Shown: positions 43,592-54,400, counted from the stretch's first letter. The stretch: DNA of 64,000 bases from Thalassospira lucentensis MCCC 1A00383 = DSM 14000 (GCF_000421265.1 NZ_ATWN01000002.1:512417-576416), one strand, 5' to 3'. Numbers and translations: made by a program. Notes: generated by a model not told the origin, from the sequence alone.

Positions 43592-44875
43592 ATGAACACC
43601 ACAGATCAAGGCACCTTAGGCTCTCAGGGCATTGCAGAATTGCGGGAACATGCCAAAGACATGTTTGCCGCTGCCGTTAAAAGGGCCGATCCGGAAGAAG
43701 GTGTGCGCCGGCAACTCGCAGTAAGCCCGCTGCCCTCAAAAAAAGGGGGGCGGTGCATTGTTTTGGCGATTGGCAAGGCTGCTATTCCAATGATGCGGGC
43801 GGCGCAAAGCGCGATACCTGATGTACATGATGCTCTTGTCGTGACGAATCCGGAAAACATGTGTGACCTCGTCGGCACGACGGTCATAGCGGGGATGCAT
43901 CCGGTGCCCGATGCAGCTTCCGCGCATGCTGGCCGTTGCGTCATTGATTTTTTACAGGCGTCACGCGAGGGCGATGTTGTTGTTGCGCTGATTTCAGGCG
44001 GTGGGTCATCGCTGATGATAGCGCCTGCCGGTGGCATTTCTGTCGAAGATTACGGCAGCTTGAATGACGTGCTGCTTGCCAGCGGGCTTGCGATCAACGA
44101 CATGAATCTGATTCGCCAGCAGGTTGATGATCTTAAAGGGGGCGGTCTTTTACGGTTTGCGGCGCCAGCCGAAGTGCATGCTTTACTGCTGTCTGATGTA
44201 ATCGGTGACGATTTGCGGGCCATCGCTTCTGGTCCTACCGTGGCACCGATTGGAACGCCCCAGCAGGCTGTATCGCTTATGAAGTCGTTGGGGATTTGGG
44301 ATAAAGTCCCGGCCAGCATTCGCGATCATCTGGTCAAGAGCGCGCCGATAATTGATCTGCCAACGGCATCAAATCATCTGATCGGGTCAAACCGGCAAAG
44401 TCTGGAAGCGATGTTGGCTGCCGCCCCCAAAGGTTTTGACGCTCACATTGTTAGTGATGCCCTTGTTGGCGATGTCGAAAGGGCAGCGACGGAAGTTATC
44501 GCTGCAGCGCGATCTGCCAAAGGGCCGGTAGCCCTGATTTTCGGCGGAGAAACAACCGTCCAGATCAAAGGATCGGGACGCGGCGGACGCAACCAGGAAC
44601 TAGCGCTTCGCTTTGCCTTGGCAGCAAAAGACACCTTGCAAGATAACTGGGTGTTCCTTTCGGGGGCGACAGATGGACGAGATGGTCCGACAGATGCGGC
44701 AGGCGCATTGGTTGACGAAGGCACGCTGAAACGGATCGCGGACGCAGGTGGGAACCTTGATGCGTTGCTCAGAAACAATGACAGCCATGAAGCGCTAAGC
44801 CGCGCACATGATCTACTGGTCACTGGTGCAACAGGCACGAACGTGGCCGACGTTCAAGTGCTTCTGCTTCCTTGA
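43592..44875 (+). CDS. Glycerate 2-kinase (MOFRL family)
   Basis: This is a 427-residue protein. The N-terminal glycerate kinase domain has VLAIGKAAIPMMRAAQ (residues ~56-71), GMHPVPDAASAHAG and ALISGGGSSLMIAPAGGISV. The C-terminal MOFRL domain has FGGETTVQIKGSGRGGRNQE. It phosphorylates D-glycerate to 2-phosphoglycerate with ATP, sending carbon from tartronate semialdehyde into glycolysis. It is the last gene of the sugar-acid region. Confidence 0.92.
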   Translation: MNTTDQGTLGSQGIAELREHAKDMFAAAVKRADPEEGVRRQLAVSPLPSKKGGRCIVLAIGKAAIPMMRAAQSAIPDVHDALVVTNPENMCDLVGTTVIAGMHPVPDAASAHAGRCVIDFLQASREGDVVVALISGGGSSLMIAPAGGISVEDYGSLNDVLLASGLAINDMNLIRQQVDDLKGGGLLRFAAPAEVHALLLSDVIGDDLRAIASGPTVAPIGTPQQAVSLMKSLGIWDKVPASIRDHLVKSAPIIDLPTASNHLIGSNRQSLEAMLAAAPKGFDAHIVSDALVGDVERAATEVIAAARSAKGPVALIFGGETTVQIKGSGRGGRNQELALRFALAAKDTLQDNWVFLSGATDGRDGPTDAAGALVDEGTLKRIADAGGNLDALLRNNDSHEALSRAHDLLVTGATGTNVADVQVLLLP

Positions 44876-45127
44876 TTATTGTAGTTTTATCTACCTGTTC
44901 TTCTACTGTTTGACCGGCAGCGATGTTCGGTTGGTCCCGAGGAAGCATATACCTATCGAAATTTGCCCTGCATTGCAGGTCTGCGTGAGACCACTCTCAA
45001 TTTCTCAAGTAGATGAACGAAGAGCTCGTCTTTATTTCGATAGGTGCGACTTCCAAGCTGCTGAGCAAAGTTGAACATGAAGAAATCAATCAACGTCGGG
45101 AGCTGTTTTGAAGCTGGGCAATAGAAA

Positions 45128-45260
45128 TGTCAGCTTTTCTGTCAATTCTGCAGGTTTTTGTCATCTTTTGTGACAATCGATGACAACTTATCTGGCAATT
45201 GAAAATGCTAAGGAGTTGATTTTGTAAGAAGTCAAATGTCACCTTTTGTGGCACCTGACA
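45128..45260 (+). repeat. 133-bp iteron-bearing repeat, copy 2 of 3
   Basis: It has the same architecture as the copies at 6628 and 63435, with 19-bp sites at 45128, 45159, 45181 and 45237 and the outer ends TGTCAG and CTGACA. It lies alone in the 628-bp gap 44876-45503 that follows the glycerate kinase. Apart from two inverted repeats just downstream I recognise nothing else in that gap. The copies differ at scattered positions, so they are not recent duplicates. Confidence 0.8.
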
Positions 45261-45262
45261 GC

Positions 45263-45285
45263 AATAATCATATTATATGATTATT
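45263..45285. repeat. AT-rich palindrome beside repeat copy 2
   Basis: AATAATCATA-TTA-TATGATTATT is a perfect 10-bp inverted repeat beginning two bases after the end of the 133-bp element. It could be a hairpin, an operator or a preferred insertion target. It is absent next to copies 1 and 3. Confidence 0.5.
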
Positions 45286-45328
45286 TCCCATGGACGCCAT
45301 TTCCCCTGATTAATCCCGCTCCGAATTC

Positions 45329-45379
45329 CTAACACGCCCTAAACCCCGGTTGTTATAAATTTGGGTTATGGTGCGTTAG
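45329..45379. repeat. Imperfect inverted repeat
   Basis: The outer arms CTAAC/GTTAG extend to about 18 bases with roughly 13 matches around a 15-base AT-rich loop. It could be a weak terminator or a remnant of a small insertion. It lies 125 bp before the end of the converging SDR gene. Confidence 0.35.
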
Positions 45380-45503
45380 TTTATCGAAGTAGAGATTTCT
45401 TTCTGAACTGAAAGGAAAAGCTGCCGTTCATCTTCCTTCTGTATTGCAGATGAGTGACAGCCTTTTCCAAAATATCGAAGAGGTTCAAGGGTTACGGTCT
45501 ATT

Positions 45504-46310
45504 TCAGGAAAGCCCAAAGGTCTTTCTGATACCGGAATCCACAGGACCGAAAGGCATGAACCGTCGCAACTTGCTTAGAAGCGAGGCCTCGCCTTTTGGT
45601 GTCCGTCGCATCTTCCATGTACCCAAGGCCGCATTAACGATCGTAGAAGCGACTTCATCGGGCGCGGGGGCTTTGTGGACATTCTTTTGAATGGCTTCGA
45701 ATACAGTGTTGCGGTCCTTGTCATAGACGGCGATTGTCGACGCAGCTTGGGGTGCGTTGATGTCCAAATTGGTTTTGGTAAAGGACGGTTCGACAAGCGA
45801 TACCCGGATCCCGAATTTGCGGACTTCATGATCCAGAGTCTCGGAGAGACCTTCAACAGCATGCTTGGATGCTGAATAGAGGCCCATATATGGCGCCGGA
45901 AGAAAGCCCAATACCGAGCTGATGTTGACGATGCGACCAGAACGCTGTTCGCGCATATATGGCAGGACAGCTTTTGCAACGCGCAGGATGCCAAAAACGT
46001 TGGTGTCAAATAGCGCCTGCGCCTCGCTAACAGAGGTCTCTTCAGTTGCGCCCAGCAGGGTGACGCCCGCACTGTTTACAAGCACATCAATGCGATTGGC
46101 CTGATCAATGATGGTTTGAATGCCATTTTGAACCGCCGTTTCGTCGCAAACATCCAGTTCGACCAGCTCAACGCCGTTTATAGGTTGTGTTTTTTCAATA
46201 TTTCGCACGGTACCAAAAACCCTGCAGCCCTTCTGGGCAAACTTGATGGCGGTAGCGCGGCCAATACCGGACGATACGCCGGTGACGACCACAATTTTAG
46301 AATTCGACAT
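45504..46310 (-). CDS. Short-chain dehydrogenase/reductase
   Basis: This is a 268-residue classical SDR. The ATG at 46310 follows AGGAAAAAACAGCC; the longer frame to 46406 is unlikely. The cofactor motif is TGVSSGIG (residues 10-17), NSAG lies at 79-82, catalytic Ser is ~132, and YSASK is at 145-149. It probably reduces or oxidises a carbonyl with NAD(P)H. The substrate is unknown. It is divergent from the thioesterase-exporter pair. Confidence 0.85.
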   Translation of the reverse strand: MSNSKIVVVTGVSSGIGRATAIKFAQKGCRVFGTVRNIEKTQPINGVELVELDVCDETAVQNGIQTIIDQANRIDVLVNSAGVTLLGATEETSVSEAQALFDTNVFGILRVAKAVLPYMREQRSGRIVNISSVLGFLPAPYMGLYSASKHAVEGLSETLDHEVRKFGIRVSLVEPSFTKTNLDINAPQAASTIAVYDKDRNTVFEAIQKNVHKAPAPDEVASTIVNAALGTWKMRRTPKGEASLLSKLRRFMPFGPVDSGIRKTFGLS

Positions 46311-46469
46311 GGCTGTTTTTTCCTGTTTCGAGGATACGAGATCCCGATAGTTGCCCAAGTGGATTAATAGATTGCGTTCATACTCTATGTGGATTATAGA
46401 TTTCAATCAAAATCTAAAAAATGCTTTGCCACACGTGTCTGGATGGCGGGTAAGAACGAGGATCAATAC

Positions 46470-46961
46470 ATGACAGGATCGTCTCGAGCGGAGATCCGCG
46501 ATGGCCAAGTTTCTGTGTCCGAGTTAATGGCATGCACAGGACTTGAATGCGTTTCGAGATTGGCAGATGGCACCTTCCGTCCTCCTGCAATGGCAGAAAC
46601 ACTTCCCTTTAAGCTGCTTCTTCCTGAAGTGGGGAAGGTTGAACTGCGTGCTACTCCCGAAGCCCGTTTTTGCAATCTGACAAATACCATTCACGGCGGG
46701 TGGGCGATGACAATGCTTGATACAGCGATGTCACTTGCTGCCCAGACGACGCTCGCCGCTGGTGAAGTCTGCCCGTCACTCGAGACATCAACCAAGTTTG
46801 TCCGCCCGATATCCATTCATTCCGGTGTGATGCATGTGACGGGCTATGTGGTTGTACGCGGTCGAACCCTGATTACGCTGGAAGGCAGGATTGAGAATGC
46901 GGAAGGCAAAATCCACGCGCATGGAACGTCATCATGCATGATCATTCCCCGAAAGGCTTGA
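46470..46961 (+). CDS. PaaI-type hotdog thioesterase
   Basis: This is a 163-residue protein using the ATG at 46470, with GAGG ten bases upstream (earlier GTG/ATG starts exist). It is a single hotdog with NLTNTIHGGWAMTMLDTAMS (residues ~71-90), the HGG...LD acyl-CoA thioesterase signature. It ends five bases before the MFS gene, so the two are co-transcribed. Substrate unknown. Confidence 0.8.
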   Translation: MTGSSRAEIRDGQVSVSELMACTGLECVSRLADGTFRPPAMAETLPFKLLLPEVGKVELRATPEARFCNLTNTIHGGWAMTMLDTAMSLAAQTTLAAGEVCPSLETSTKFVRPISIHSGVMHVTGYVVVRGRTLITLEGRIENAEGKIHAHGTSSCMIIPRKA

Positions 46962-46966
46962 GTTCC

Positions 46967-48196
46967 ATGTCCACGATCATATCTCCTGATGCATCAGAGC
47001 ATCGGTTGTCCAAGGGGACGATATTCCTGCTTGCGGGGCTGGCCGCACTAGGGACGCTTTCAACGAATATTATTCTCCCCGCGTTCTCTGGAATGGGCGC
47101 GAGCCTGGATGTTTCTTCGCGAGATCTTGGCCTGACTCTGAGCAGCTTCTTTGTGGCCTTTGCCTTCGGGCAGCTTCTGGCCGGGCCGCTTTCTGACCAT
47201 CTGGGCCGCAAGTGGCTGGTTTTGGGAGGGCTTGGAGTGTTTGTCGTCGGGAGTGTCCTTTGCGCCGTCGCTGACAGCTTGCCCTTCCTCGTGTTTGGTC
47301 GAATCATACAGGCTTTTGGAGCTTGTGCAGCATCGGTGCTCTCGCGTGCAATTGCCCGTGACCTGTTCGATGGTGAGGTTCTTGCGCGGGCCTTATCACT
47401 CACGATGATTGCGGGGGCTGCGGCACCGGGATTTTCGCCTTTGCTTGGCAGCGCATTGGACGGATTGTTCGGGTGGCGCCCTATTTTCCTTGTGGTGGCA
47501 GTTTTCGCTATGGTTCTTTCACTCCATTATGTGACGCATATTGGTGAAACCCTTCCGCGCCGTCGCCGGACATTGTTGAAAGTTTCAACTTTTGCAACGG
47601 CATACGGTCGACTGATTATCAATCCGCATTTTCTTTTTCCTGCTGCTTCCGTAAGCCTGATAATCGGCGGGCTATATACCTTTTTTGCTGCTGCACCGTC
47701 GATCTTGCTTGATGAACTGGGCCTCTCGCCTGTCGAGCTTGGATGGACTTTTGCCGGAACGGTTCTGATCGTATTTCTGGCGGGCTTTCTCGCGCCACAT
47801 CTGGCACGTCGCTGGGGCCAGCGCAGGATCGGCATGATCGGCCTTCTGATTGCGCTGGTTGGCAGCCTTTCCATGTTTGTTTTTGCCGCTGCTCCCTCAT
47901 TTACGTCTTTTACTGTCGTCATCGCAGTGTATTTGTTTGGTATGGGGCTGATCAATCCGCTCGGCACTGCAATCGCACTTCATCCTTTTGGCCGGCAGGC
48001 GGGATTGGCTTCTGCATTGCTGGGATTTTTACAGATGAGTTGTGCTGCTGTCGGGGCGTCATTTGCCAGCATTTTGCCGCTTGCGCCGCTCAGTTCCCTT
48101 GCCTTGGTTCTGAGCATTGCTTCGGGATTGGCCATTCTGACCTTCATTCCGGTTGCATTGAGCCGTCAGTTTAAAGCGCTGCCTGCCCATGAGTAA
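46967..48196 (+). CDS. MFS multidrug efflux transporter (Bcr/CflA type)
   Basis: This is a 409-residue protein with 12 predicted helices. FGQLLAGPLSDHLGRKWLVL (residues ~64-83) is the motif A loop between helices 2 and 3 of MFS drug exporters. The LSTNIILPAFSGMGASL start and GAAAPGFSPLLGSALDGLFGWR motif C region agree with the Bcr/CflA family. It exports drugs or metabolites with proton antiport. It starts 5 bp after the thioesterase stop. Confidence 0.87.
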   Translation: MSTIISPDASEHRLSKGTIFLLAGLAALGTLSTNIILPAFSGMGASLDVSSRDLGLTLSSFFVAFAFGQLLAGPLSDHLGRKWLVLGGLGVFVVGSVLCAVADSLPFLVFGRIIQAFGACAASVLSRAIARDLFDGEVLARALSLTMIAGAAAPGFSPLLGSALDGLFGWRPIFLVVAVFAMVLSLHYVTHIGETLPRRRRTLLKVSTFATAYGRLIINPHFLFPAASVSLIIGGLYTFFAAAPSILLDELGLSPVELGWTFAGTVLIVFLAGFLAPHLARRWGQRRIGMIGLLIALVGSLSMFVFAAAPSFTSFTVVIAVYLFGMGLINPLGTAIALHPFGRQAGLASALLGFLQMSCAAVGASFASILPLAPLSSLALVLSIASGLAILTFIPVALSRQFKALPAHE

Positions 48197-48341
48197 TACG
48201 AGACTGAAAATGTCGCATGTCACGGACAAGCAAAGGGCACGGGCCAGAATGCTTGTGTTCTGTAGGTGACAGCTATGCGCGCTTTGAAAGCCGATATTTA
48301 ACGTTATTTCTCCCCGTAATCCCCGAATTAAAGAGACTGTC

Positions 48342-49526
48342 ATGACGAAAAGAGAAATTGTTCTCGCATATCCGGTTCGAACGGCTATTGGCGCTTTTGG
48401 TGGTGCATTGAAGGATGCTCCGGCTGTGGATCTGGGTGCTATCGTGGTGCGAGAAACGCTGGAACGATCCGGGCTTGAAGCCCGAAATATCGGTTCTGTG
48501 GTTATGGGAAATGTCATCCAGGCTGGCAACGGGATGAATCCGGCACGTCAAGCTGCAATCGGAGGTGGTTTGCCTGTTTCGGTACCTGCCTTTACGGTGA
48601 ACCGTGTTTGTGGTTCCGGCGCGCAGGCAATCGTGACGGCGGCTCAGGAGATCGAACTGGGTCTTCATGATGCGGCGATTGCGGGCGGTATGGAGAATAT
48701 GGATCGTGCGCCGCACCTGCTGGGAGGAGCACGTCAGGGTTATCGCATGGGCGATGCAACGGGTGTCGATAGTATGCTTCGTGATGGTCTGAATGATGCC
48801 TTCTCAGGGCAGCATTCAGGTTGGCATACAGAAGATTTGGTGGTCCATGCCCGACTGAATCGGGAGGAGCAGGATCGTTGGGCCGAGCGATCACAACGTC
48901 TTTTCTGTGTTGCGCGCAATGCAGGCAAGTTCAGATTCGAGATTGTTCCCGTTACCATTCAGGGCCTCAAAGAATTCGAGAACTTTATGGTCGACGAAGC
49001 ACCAAGACAGGGTACCACTTTGGAAGCACTGGCTAGGTTGAGACCCGCCTTCAGAGAAGGTGGTACCATCACTGCGGGTAACGCGCCGGGCCTTAACAGT
49101 GCTGCATCCGCCATGGTTGTTGCCGAGCGAAGTTTTGCTGAGGCGTCCGGTCTCGATCCAATTGGCCGAATCGTCGCTTATGGTGTTGGGGCTGTTGAAC
49201 CCGGTCTTTTTGGCCTGGGACCAGTGCCTGCCGTGCGCCAGGCGCTGGATCGTGCAGGTTGGGCCATATCCGATCTGGACCGTGTCGAGATCAATGAAGC
49301 ATTTGCCGCCGTGCCGCTTGCCGTCATGAAGGAATTGGGGTTGCCCGAGGACATTGTGAATGTGGAGGGAGGTGCCATTGCACATGGTCATGCCATCGGG
49401 GCGACAGGTGCGGTTCTGGTCACACGTTTGTTGCACTCCATGCAGCGGGATGGTGTGAAAAAGGGTCTCGTCACACTTTGTATCGGAGGCGGACAAGGTA
49501 TTGCATTGGCGATTGAAGCCCTATGA
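48342..49526 (+). CDS. Acetyl-CoA acetyltransferase (thiolase)
   Basis: This is a 394-residue thiolase. The acyl-accepting Cys is at 90 in NRVCGSGAQA, NEAFAAVP is present, the catalytic His lies in GGAIAHGHAIGATG near 348-350, and the second Cys is ~380 in LCIGGGQG. The usual GHPIG is GHAIG here. It condenses or cleaves acetoacetyl-CoA and so could complete disposal of acetoacetate from the branched-acid pathway. It stands alone, 145 bp after the exporter and convergent with a TetR gene. Confidence 0.9.
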   Translation: MTKREIVLAYPVRTAIGAFGGALKDAPAVDLGAIVVRETLERSGLEARNIGSVVMGNVIQAGNGMNPARQAAIGGGLPVSVPAFTVNRVCGSGAQAIVTAAQEIELGLHDAAIAGGMENMDRAPHLLGGARQGYRMGDATGVDSMLRDGLNDAFSGQHSGWHTEDLVVHARLNREEQDRWAERSQRLFCVARNAGKFRFEIVPVTIQGLKEFENFMVDEAPRQGTTLEALARLRPAFREGGTITAGNAPGLNSAASAMVVAERSFAEASGLDPIGRIVAYGVGAVEPGLFGLGPVPAVRQALDRAGWAISDLDRVEINEAFAAVPLAVMKELGLPEDIVNVEGGAIAHGHAIGATGAVLVTRLLHSMQRDGVKKGLVTLCIGGGQGIALAIEAL

Positions 49527-49571
49527 CCCGGGGCTTCGGAACATTCTTTCGGCAAGTATGATCATCAGGGG

Positions 49572-50144
49572 TTAGGCAATTTCCCTGACTTTTTGGGCGG
49601 CTGAATCCAGAAATGACTGTGCCATTTTCGGATCGTTAACAACGCGGGCCAATGTAAGTGCACCAACCATGAGCGACAGGATGGCGATTGATTTCTCTTC
49701 CCGCTCTGCTGCGCTGGTTGCAGAAATCATTCGGCCAAGCACATCAAGCTGAGCCTTCACTCCAGCTTCAAATGAAGCTTTGACGTCAGGGCTTTGTCGG
49801 GCGGCATCTGCACCGAGTGCGACGATCGGACAGCCGTCCATTTTTTCTTCCTGATGGCCTTCGCTGAGATAAAATGCGATTGCGGCATCAAGTGGGTCGT
49901 CCGGGTTTTCCTCGGCAGCTTCGGTCCATCTCTCTGTCGACCCCTCCAGAGCACGTTGTGATGCCTGTGCAACAAGGTCTTCCTTTGAGGTGAACTGCTT
50001 ATAGAAGGCGCCCTGGGTCAGTCCGGCACTTTTCATCAGATCCTTAAGGCCAATCCCGTCAAACCCGTGTTCCCTGAACAGGCGACTGGCGACATCGATC
50101 ACGTTTTGGCGGTTTAGGGCGGCTTGTTCACGGCTGACACGCAT
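49572..50144 (-). CDS. TetR/AcrR-family regulator
   Basis: This is a 190-residue protein using the ATG at 50144. The N-terminal helix-turn-helix is FDGIGLKDLMKSAGLTQGAF then YKQFTSKEDLVAQA (residues ~28-60). The C-terminal helical domain binds a small effector and contains the EKMDGCPIVALGADA segment typical of one TetR subgroup. It is divergent from the RND efflux genes and is the likely repressor. Confidence 0.87.
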   Translation of the reverse strand: MRVSREQAALNRQNVIDVASRLFREHGFDGIGLKDLMKSAGLTQGAFYKQFTSKEDLVAQASQRALEGSTERWTEAAEENPDDPLDAAIAFYLSEGHQEEKMDGCPIVALGADAARQSPDVKASFEAGVKAQLDVLGRMISATSAAEREEKSIAILSLMVGALTLARVVNDPKMAQSFLDSAAQKVREIA

Positions 50145-50340
50145 TGCTTGATACCCACAGTTAGATTTCAACTAACATCTATAGTTGTTTTGTCGTCTTA
50201 GTGCAAGTGTTCTGGAAATGCTTTCGATGTGATCCAGGACGCACCGCGGTGAAAATAGATTGCGGTCGACATCTAATTGAGGTAATGATGCCGAATGTAA
50301 TCTAAGTGGTGAACTAAGTTTTCTATTGAAAGGCTCGGTT

Positions 50341-51459
50341 ATGAGGCGCAAACGGCTATTTCTTTTTGGTGCGATCGCATTGGCAGCTGTTGGGATGATT
50401 GGGGGTGTTGTTCTCTCGCAATCCTCACCGCGCAAAGCGTTGGCGTCCACAGACCCCCGCGAAGCGCCGGTCCTGGTGAAGGTGACGAAAGCGACAAGCG
50501 TTCTTGGTGCCGAGCGTTCTTTCACGGGCTCCATTGCCGCACGGGTTCAGAGCAATTTGGGATTCCGCGTGCCGGGCAAAATTGTCGAACGCCTTGTGGA
50601 TGTCGGGCAACAGGTTGAAGCTGGTCAGCCTTTGATGCGGCTCGACGAGACGGATTTGGATCTCGCTTTGACAGCCAAGCGCAATGCCGTTGCTGCCGCG
50701 CGGGCAGCTTTTGTTCAGGCAGAAGCTGACGAGAAAAGATATGCAACGCTGGTCAAAAACGGGTTGGCAGCCAGTCGACAGCGTTATGAACAGGTCAAGG
50801 CTGCGCTTGATACGGCAAAAGCCCAGATGGCTGCTGCACAAGCGGATGCGGAAGTTGCGGAAAACGCTGCTACCTATTCCACTTTACACGCCGATGCTGA
50901 CGGAACTGTGGTTGCGACACTTGGCGAGCCGGGGCAGGTCATCGTTGCAGGACAAACTGTTATTCAGCTTGCTCATGCCGGGCCGCGCGAGGCTGTTATT
51001 GCGCTTCCTGAAACGATCCGTCCGGAAATCGGATCAATCGCCGAGGCCAGTATCTATGGAAAGAAGGAAGCCCAAGGCAATGCACGTCTGCGACAGATTT
51101 CCGATGCTGCCGATCCGCTGACCCGGACCTACGAGGCCCGCTATGTGCTGGAAGGCAACGCGGCCTTGGCACCGCTCGGAGCAACAGTGACGGTATCTAT
51201 TGCCAGTCAGGATCAGCAAGCAGGTGTCGTTATCCCAATTGGCGCGGTTCTGGACGATGGCCGTCGAACGGGTGTCTGGAAGATCACGGAGGATTCTGCC
51301 TCTGTGCAGTTTGTGCCGGTACAGATCACGAAGCTTGGCGAAGAAATCGCAATTGTCACCGGCATCAATGAAGGGCAGGAGATTGTTGCCCTTGGCGCGC
51401 ATCTGCTTGCGGACGGTACCGCAATCCGAACGACCCTTCAGGCAGAGGCGGCGAACTGA
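50341..51459 (+). CDS. RND efflux periplasmic adaptor (membrane fusion protein)
   Basis: This is a 372-residue protein starting at the ATG at 50341 (GAAAGG upstream). It has an N-terminal membrane anchor or signal (residues 6-27). The lipoyl half FRVPGKIVERLVDVGQQVEA is followed by an alpha-helical hairpin (~100-165, rich in Ala, Glu and Gln) and the second lipoyl half, then beta-barrel and membrane-proximal domains. It links the pump to an outer-membrane channel, which is not encoded nearby. The stop overlaps the pump start (TGATG). Confidence 0.9.
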   Translation: MRRKRLFLFGAIALAAVGMIGGVVLSQSSPRKALASTDPREAPVLVKVTKATSVLGAERSFTGSIAARVQSNLGFRVPGKIVERLVDVGQQVEAGQPLMRLDETDLDLALTAKRNAVAAARAAFVQAEADEKRYATLVKNGLAASRQRYEQVKAALDTAKAQMAAAQADAEVAENAATYSTLHADADGTVVATLGEPGQVIVAGQTVIQLAHAGPREAVIALPETIRPEIGSIAEASIYGKKEAQGNARLRQISDAADPLTRTYEARYVLEGNAALAPLGATVTVSIASQDQQAGVVIPIGAVLDDGRRTGVWKITEDSASVQFVPVQITKLGEEIAIVTGINEGQEIVALGAHLLADGTAIRTTLQAEAAN

Positions 51460-54400
51460 TGCGTTTAAACCTTTCCGCGCTCGCCGTTCGCGAGAGAGCT
51501 GTCACATTATTCTTTATCATTCTGCTTGCTGCAGCCGGGATTTACGCCTTTGTAAATCTGGGCCGGGCGGAAGATCCGTCTTTTACCATCAAGACGCTGA
51601 CGGTGACAGCCGCATGGCCCGGCGCAACGGCGCGCGAGATGCAGGACCTTGTCGCCGAACCGATGGAAAAGCGCGTTCAGGAACTGGCATGGTATGATCG
51701 GGTCGAGACGATAACACGGCCCGGATATGCCTTTCTTACCGTCACATTGAAAGATAGTACGCCTCCGGCTGAAGTTGACGAAGAGTTCTACCAGGCACGC
51801 AAGAAATTGGGGGATGAAGCCCGAAATCTGCCGTCCGGCGTCTTCGGTCCCTTCATTAATGACGAATATTCGGACGTAAGTTTTGCCCTGTATGCCCTGC
51901 AGGCTCGGGGCATGCCGATGCGCGATCTGGTCCGGCAGGCCGAAACGATCCGTCAGGACCTTTTGCATGTTCCGGGCGTCAAGAAGATCAATATTCTTGG
52001 CGAGCGGGCGGAACAGATTTTCGTTGAATTCTCCTATGCGAAGCTGGCGACACTCGGCATATCGATGCAAGAGATCGCGAGCGCTTTGCAACGACAGAAC
52101 ACTGTTACGCCAGCCGGTTCAATCGATACACGCGGGCCACAGGTCTTTCTTCGGTTTGATGGCGCCTATAATAATATACAGAGCATCGCGGACACCCCGA
52201 TTGTTGCTGGTGGACGTACGCTGAAGCTTTCGGATGTTGCCGAGGTGCGCCGGGGTTATGAAGATCCACCTACCTACATTATCCGTCACGACGGTGAACC
52301 CGCACTTCTGCTGTCTGTGGTGATGCAACAGGGTTGGAACGGGCTGGAACTGGGTGAAGCCCTGGAAGACAGATCAGCTGCCATCGCAAAGACATTACCG
52401 CTTGGCATCAGCTTTGAGAAGGTCAGTGATCAGGCTGTGAATATCAACGCCGCTGTGGGGGAATTCATGCTGAAATTCGCCATGGCGCTGGGGGTTGTGT
52501 TGCTGGTGAGCCTGATCAGTCTTGGCTGGCGGGTGGGGATCGTTGTTGCGGCTGCTGTTCCGTTGACCCTTGCCGTTGTCTTTCTGATCATGCTGGAAAC
52601 GGGAAGGTTTTTTGATCGCATCACGCTTGGGGCGCTTATTCTGGCGCTTGGCCTGCTTGTCGATGATGCCATCATTGCCATCGAGGTCATGGTAGTCAAA
52701 ATGGAAGAGGGCATGGACCGCATCAAGGCGGCGGCCTATGCCTGGAGCCACACCGCAGCTCCGATGCTTTCCGGTACATTGGTGACGATCATTGGTTTGA
52801 TGCCGGTTGGTTTTGCCAAGTCCAGTGCCGGTGAATATGCCGGCAATATCTTCTGGATTGTCGGTTTTGCACTCATCGTCTCCTGGTTCGTCGCCGTGAT
52901 TTTTACGCCTTATCTTGGTGTTAAGATGCTGCCAGCGATCAAACCGGTCGAGGGCGGACATCATGCAATCTATGACACACCGAACTATAGGCGCCTTCGA
53001 GGTATGATCCGTTACGCTGTGCGTCACAAATTCCTGACATGTGGCGTTGTTGTCTTTGCCTTCCTTCTTTCCGGAGCCGGAATGGGGCTTATTAAACAGC
53101 AATTTTTCCCGACGTCGGATCGTCCCGAAGTGCTGGTTGAGGTGCGCCTGCCCGAAGGAACGAGTATTGAAACCACAACAGCAGCAGTCGAGAAAGTTGA
53201 AAACTGGCTGCAACAACAGCCTGAGGCAAAGATCGTCACCAGCTATATCGGGCAAGGCGCGCCGCGCTTCTTCTTTGCCATGTCACCGGAACTTCCCGAT
53301 CCGTCCTTTGCCAAGATCGTCGTGCTAACACCGGATGCAGACGGACGGGAGGCGTTGAAACATCGCCTTCGGACGGCCGTATCCGACGGGCTTGCACAGG
53401 AAGCCTATGTCCGTGTTACGCAATTAGTATTCGGTCCCTATACCCCGTTCCCCGTCGAGTTCCGCATCACAGGGCCAGACCCGGAAAAGCTTTACGAGAT
53501 TTCCCAAAAGGCGCTGGAGATCATGCGTAAGGTCCCCGATGTCCGGCAGGCAAATCGCGATTGGGGCAACCGTGCACCGGTCCTGCGCTTCACACCTGAT
53601 CAGGATCGTCTCAATCTTATTGGCCTGTCACCGACCGAGGCAGCACAGCAGATGCAGTTCCTCCTGACGGGTATCCCGGTGACGCAGGTTCGCGAAAACA
53701 TTCGCAATGTACCTGTCGTGGCACGCAGTGCCGGGGAAGCGCGTCTTGATCCTGCCCGGCTTGCAGATTTTTCGCTTATTAGCCGGGATGGTCAACAAAT
53801 TCCGCTCGATCAGATCGGAAAAACCGAAATACAGCTGGAAGAACCGATCCTGAAACGGCGTGACCGAACACCGGTGATTACGGTCCGCTCTGATATCAAT
53901 GAAGCAACCCAGCCGCCGGAAGTTTCAAAACAGATCATGGAGGCATTTCAGCCGCTGATCACCTCACTTCCGGTTGGGTATCGCATTGAAATGGGCGGGA
54001 GCATTGAAGAGTCAGTCAAGGCAAACACTGCGCTAGCAAAAATCTTCCCGGTAATGATTGCCGCCACCCTGATCGTTATCATTCTGCAGGTCCGAAGCCT
54101 GTCGACCATGACCATGGTCATGTTGACCGCGCCATTGGGGCTTGTCGGGGTTGTTCCGACCCTAATCGCATTCAATCAACCCTTCGGCTTCAACGCCATT
54201 TTGGGGTTGATCGGGCTGGCCGGGATTTTGATGCGCAACACCCTGATCCTGACAGAGCAGATCAAGGACAACCGTGCTGCTGGGCTCGATGATTATCACG
54301 CTGTTGTCGAGGCAACCGTCCAGCGTGCGCGACCGGTCATCCTGACGGCACTTGCTGCCGTTCTGGCTTTTGTTCCTCTTACCCATTCAGTGTTTTGGGG

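Noticed and set aside
6628..45260. A single composite transposon bounded by repeat copies 1 and 2
   Set aside because: No transposase lies between them, the copies are in direct orientation and diverged, and no target duplication is visible at the outer edges. Kept only as a weaker recombination idea.
52395..53255. 286-residue minus-strand frame inside the RND pump gene
   Set aside because: Low-complexity His/Gln/Asn/Asp-rich antisense translation of membrane helices.
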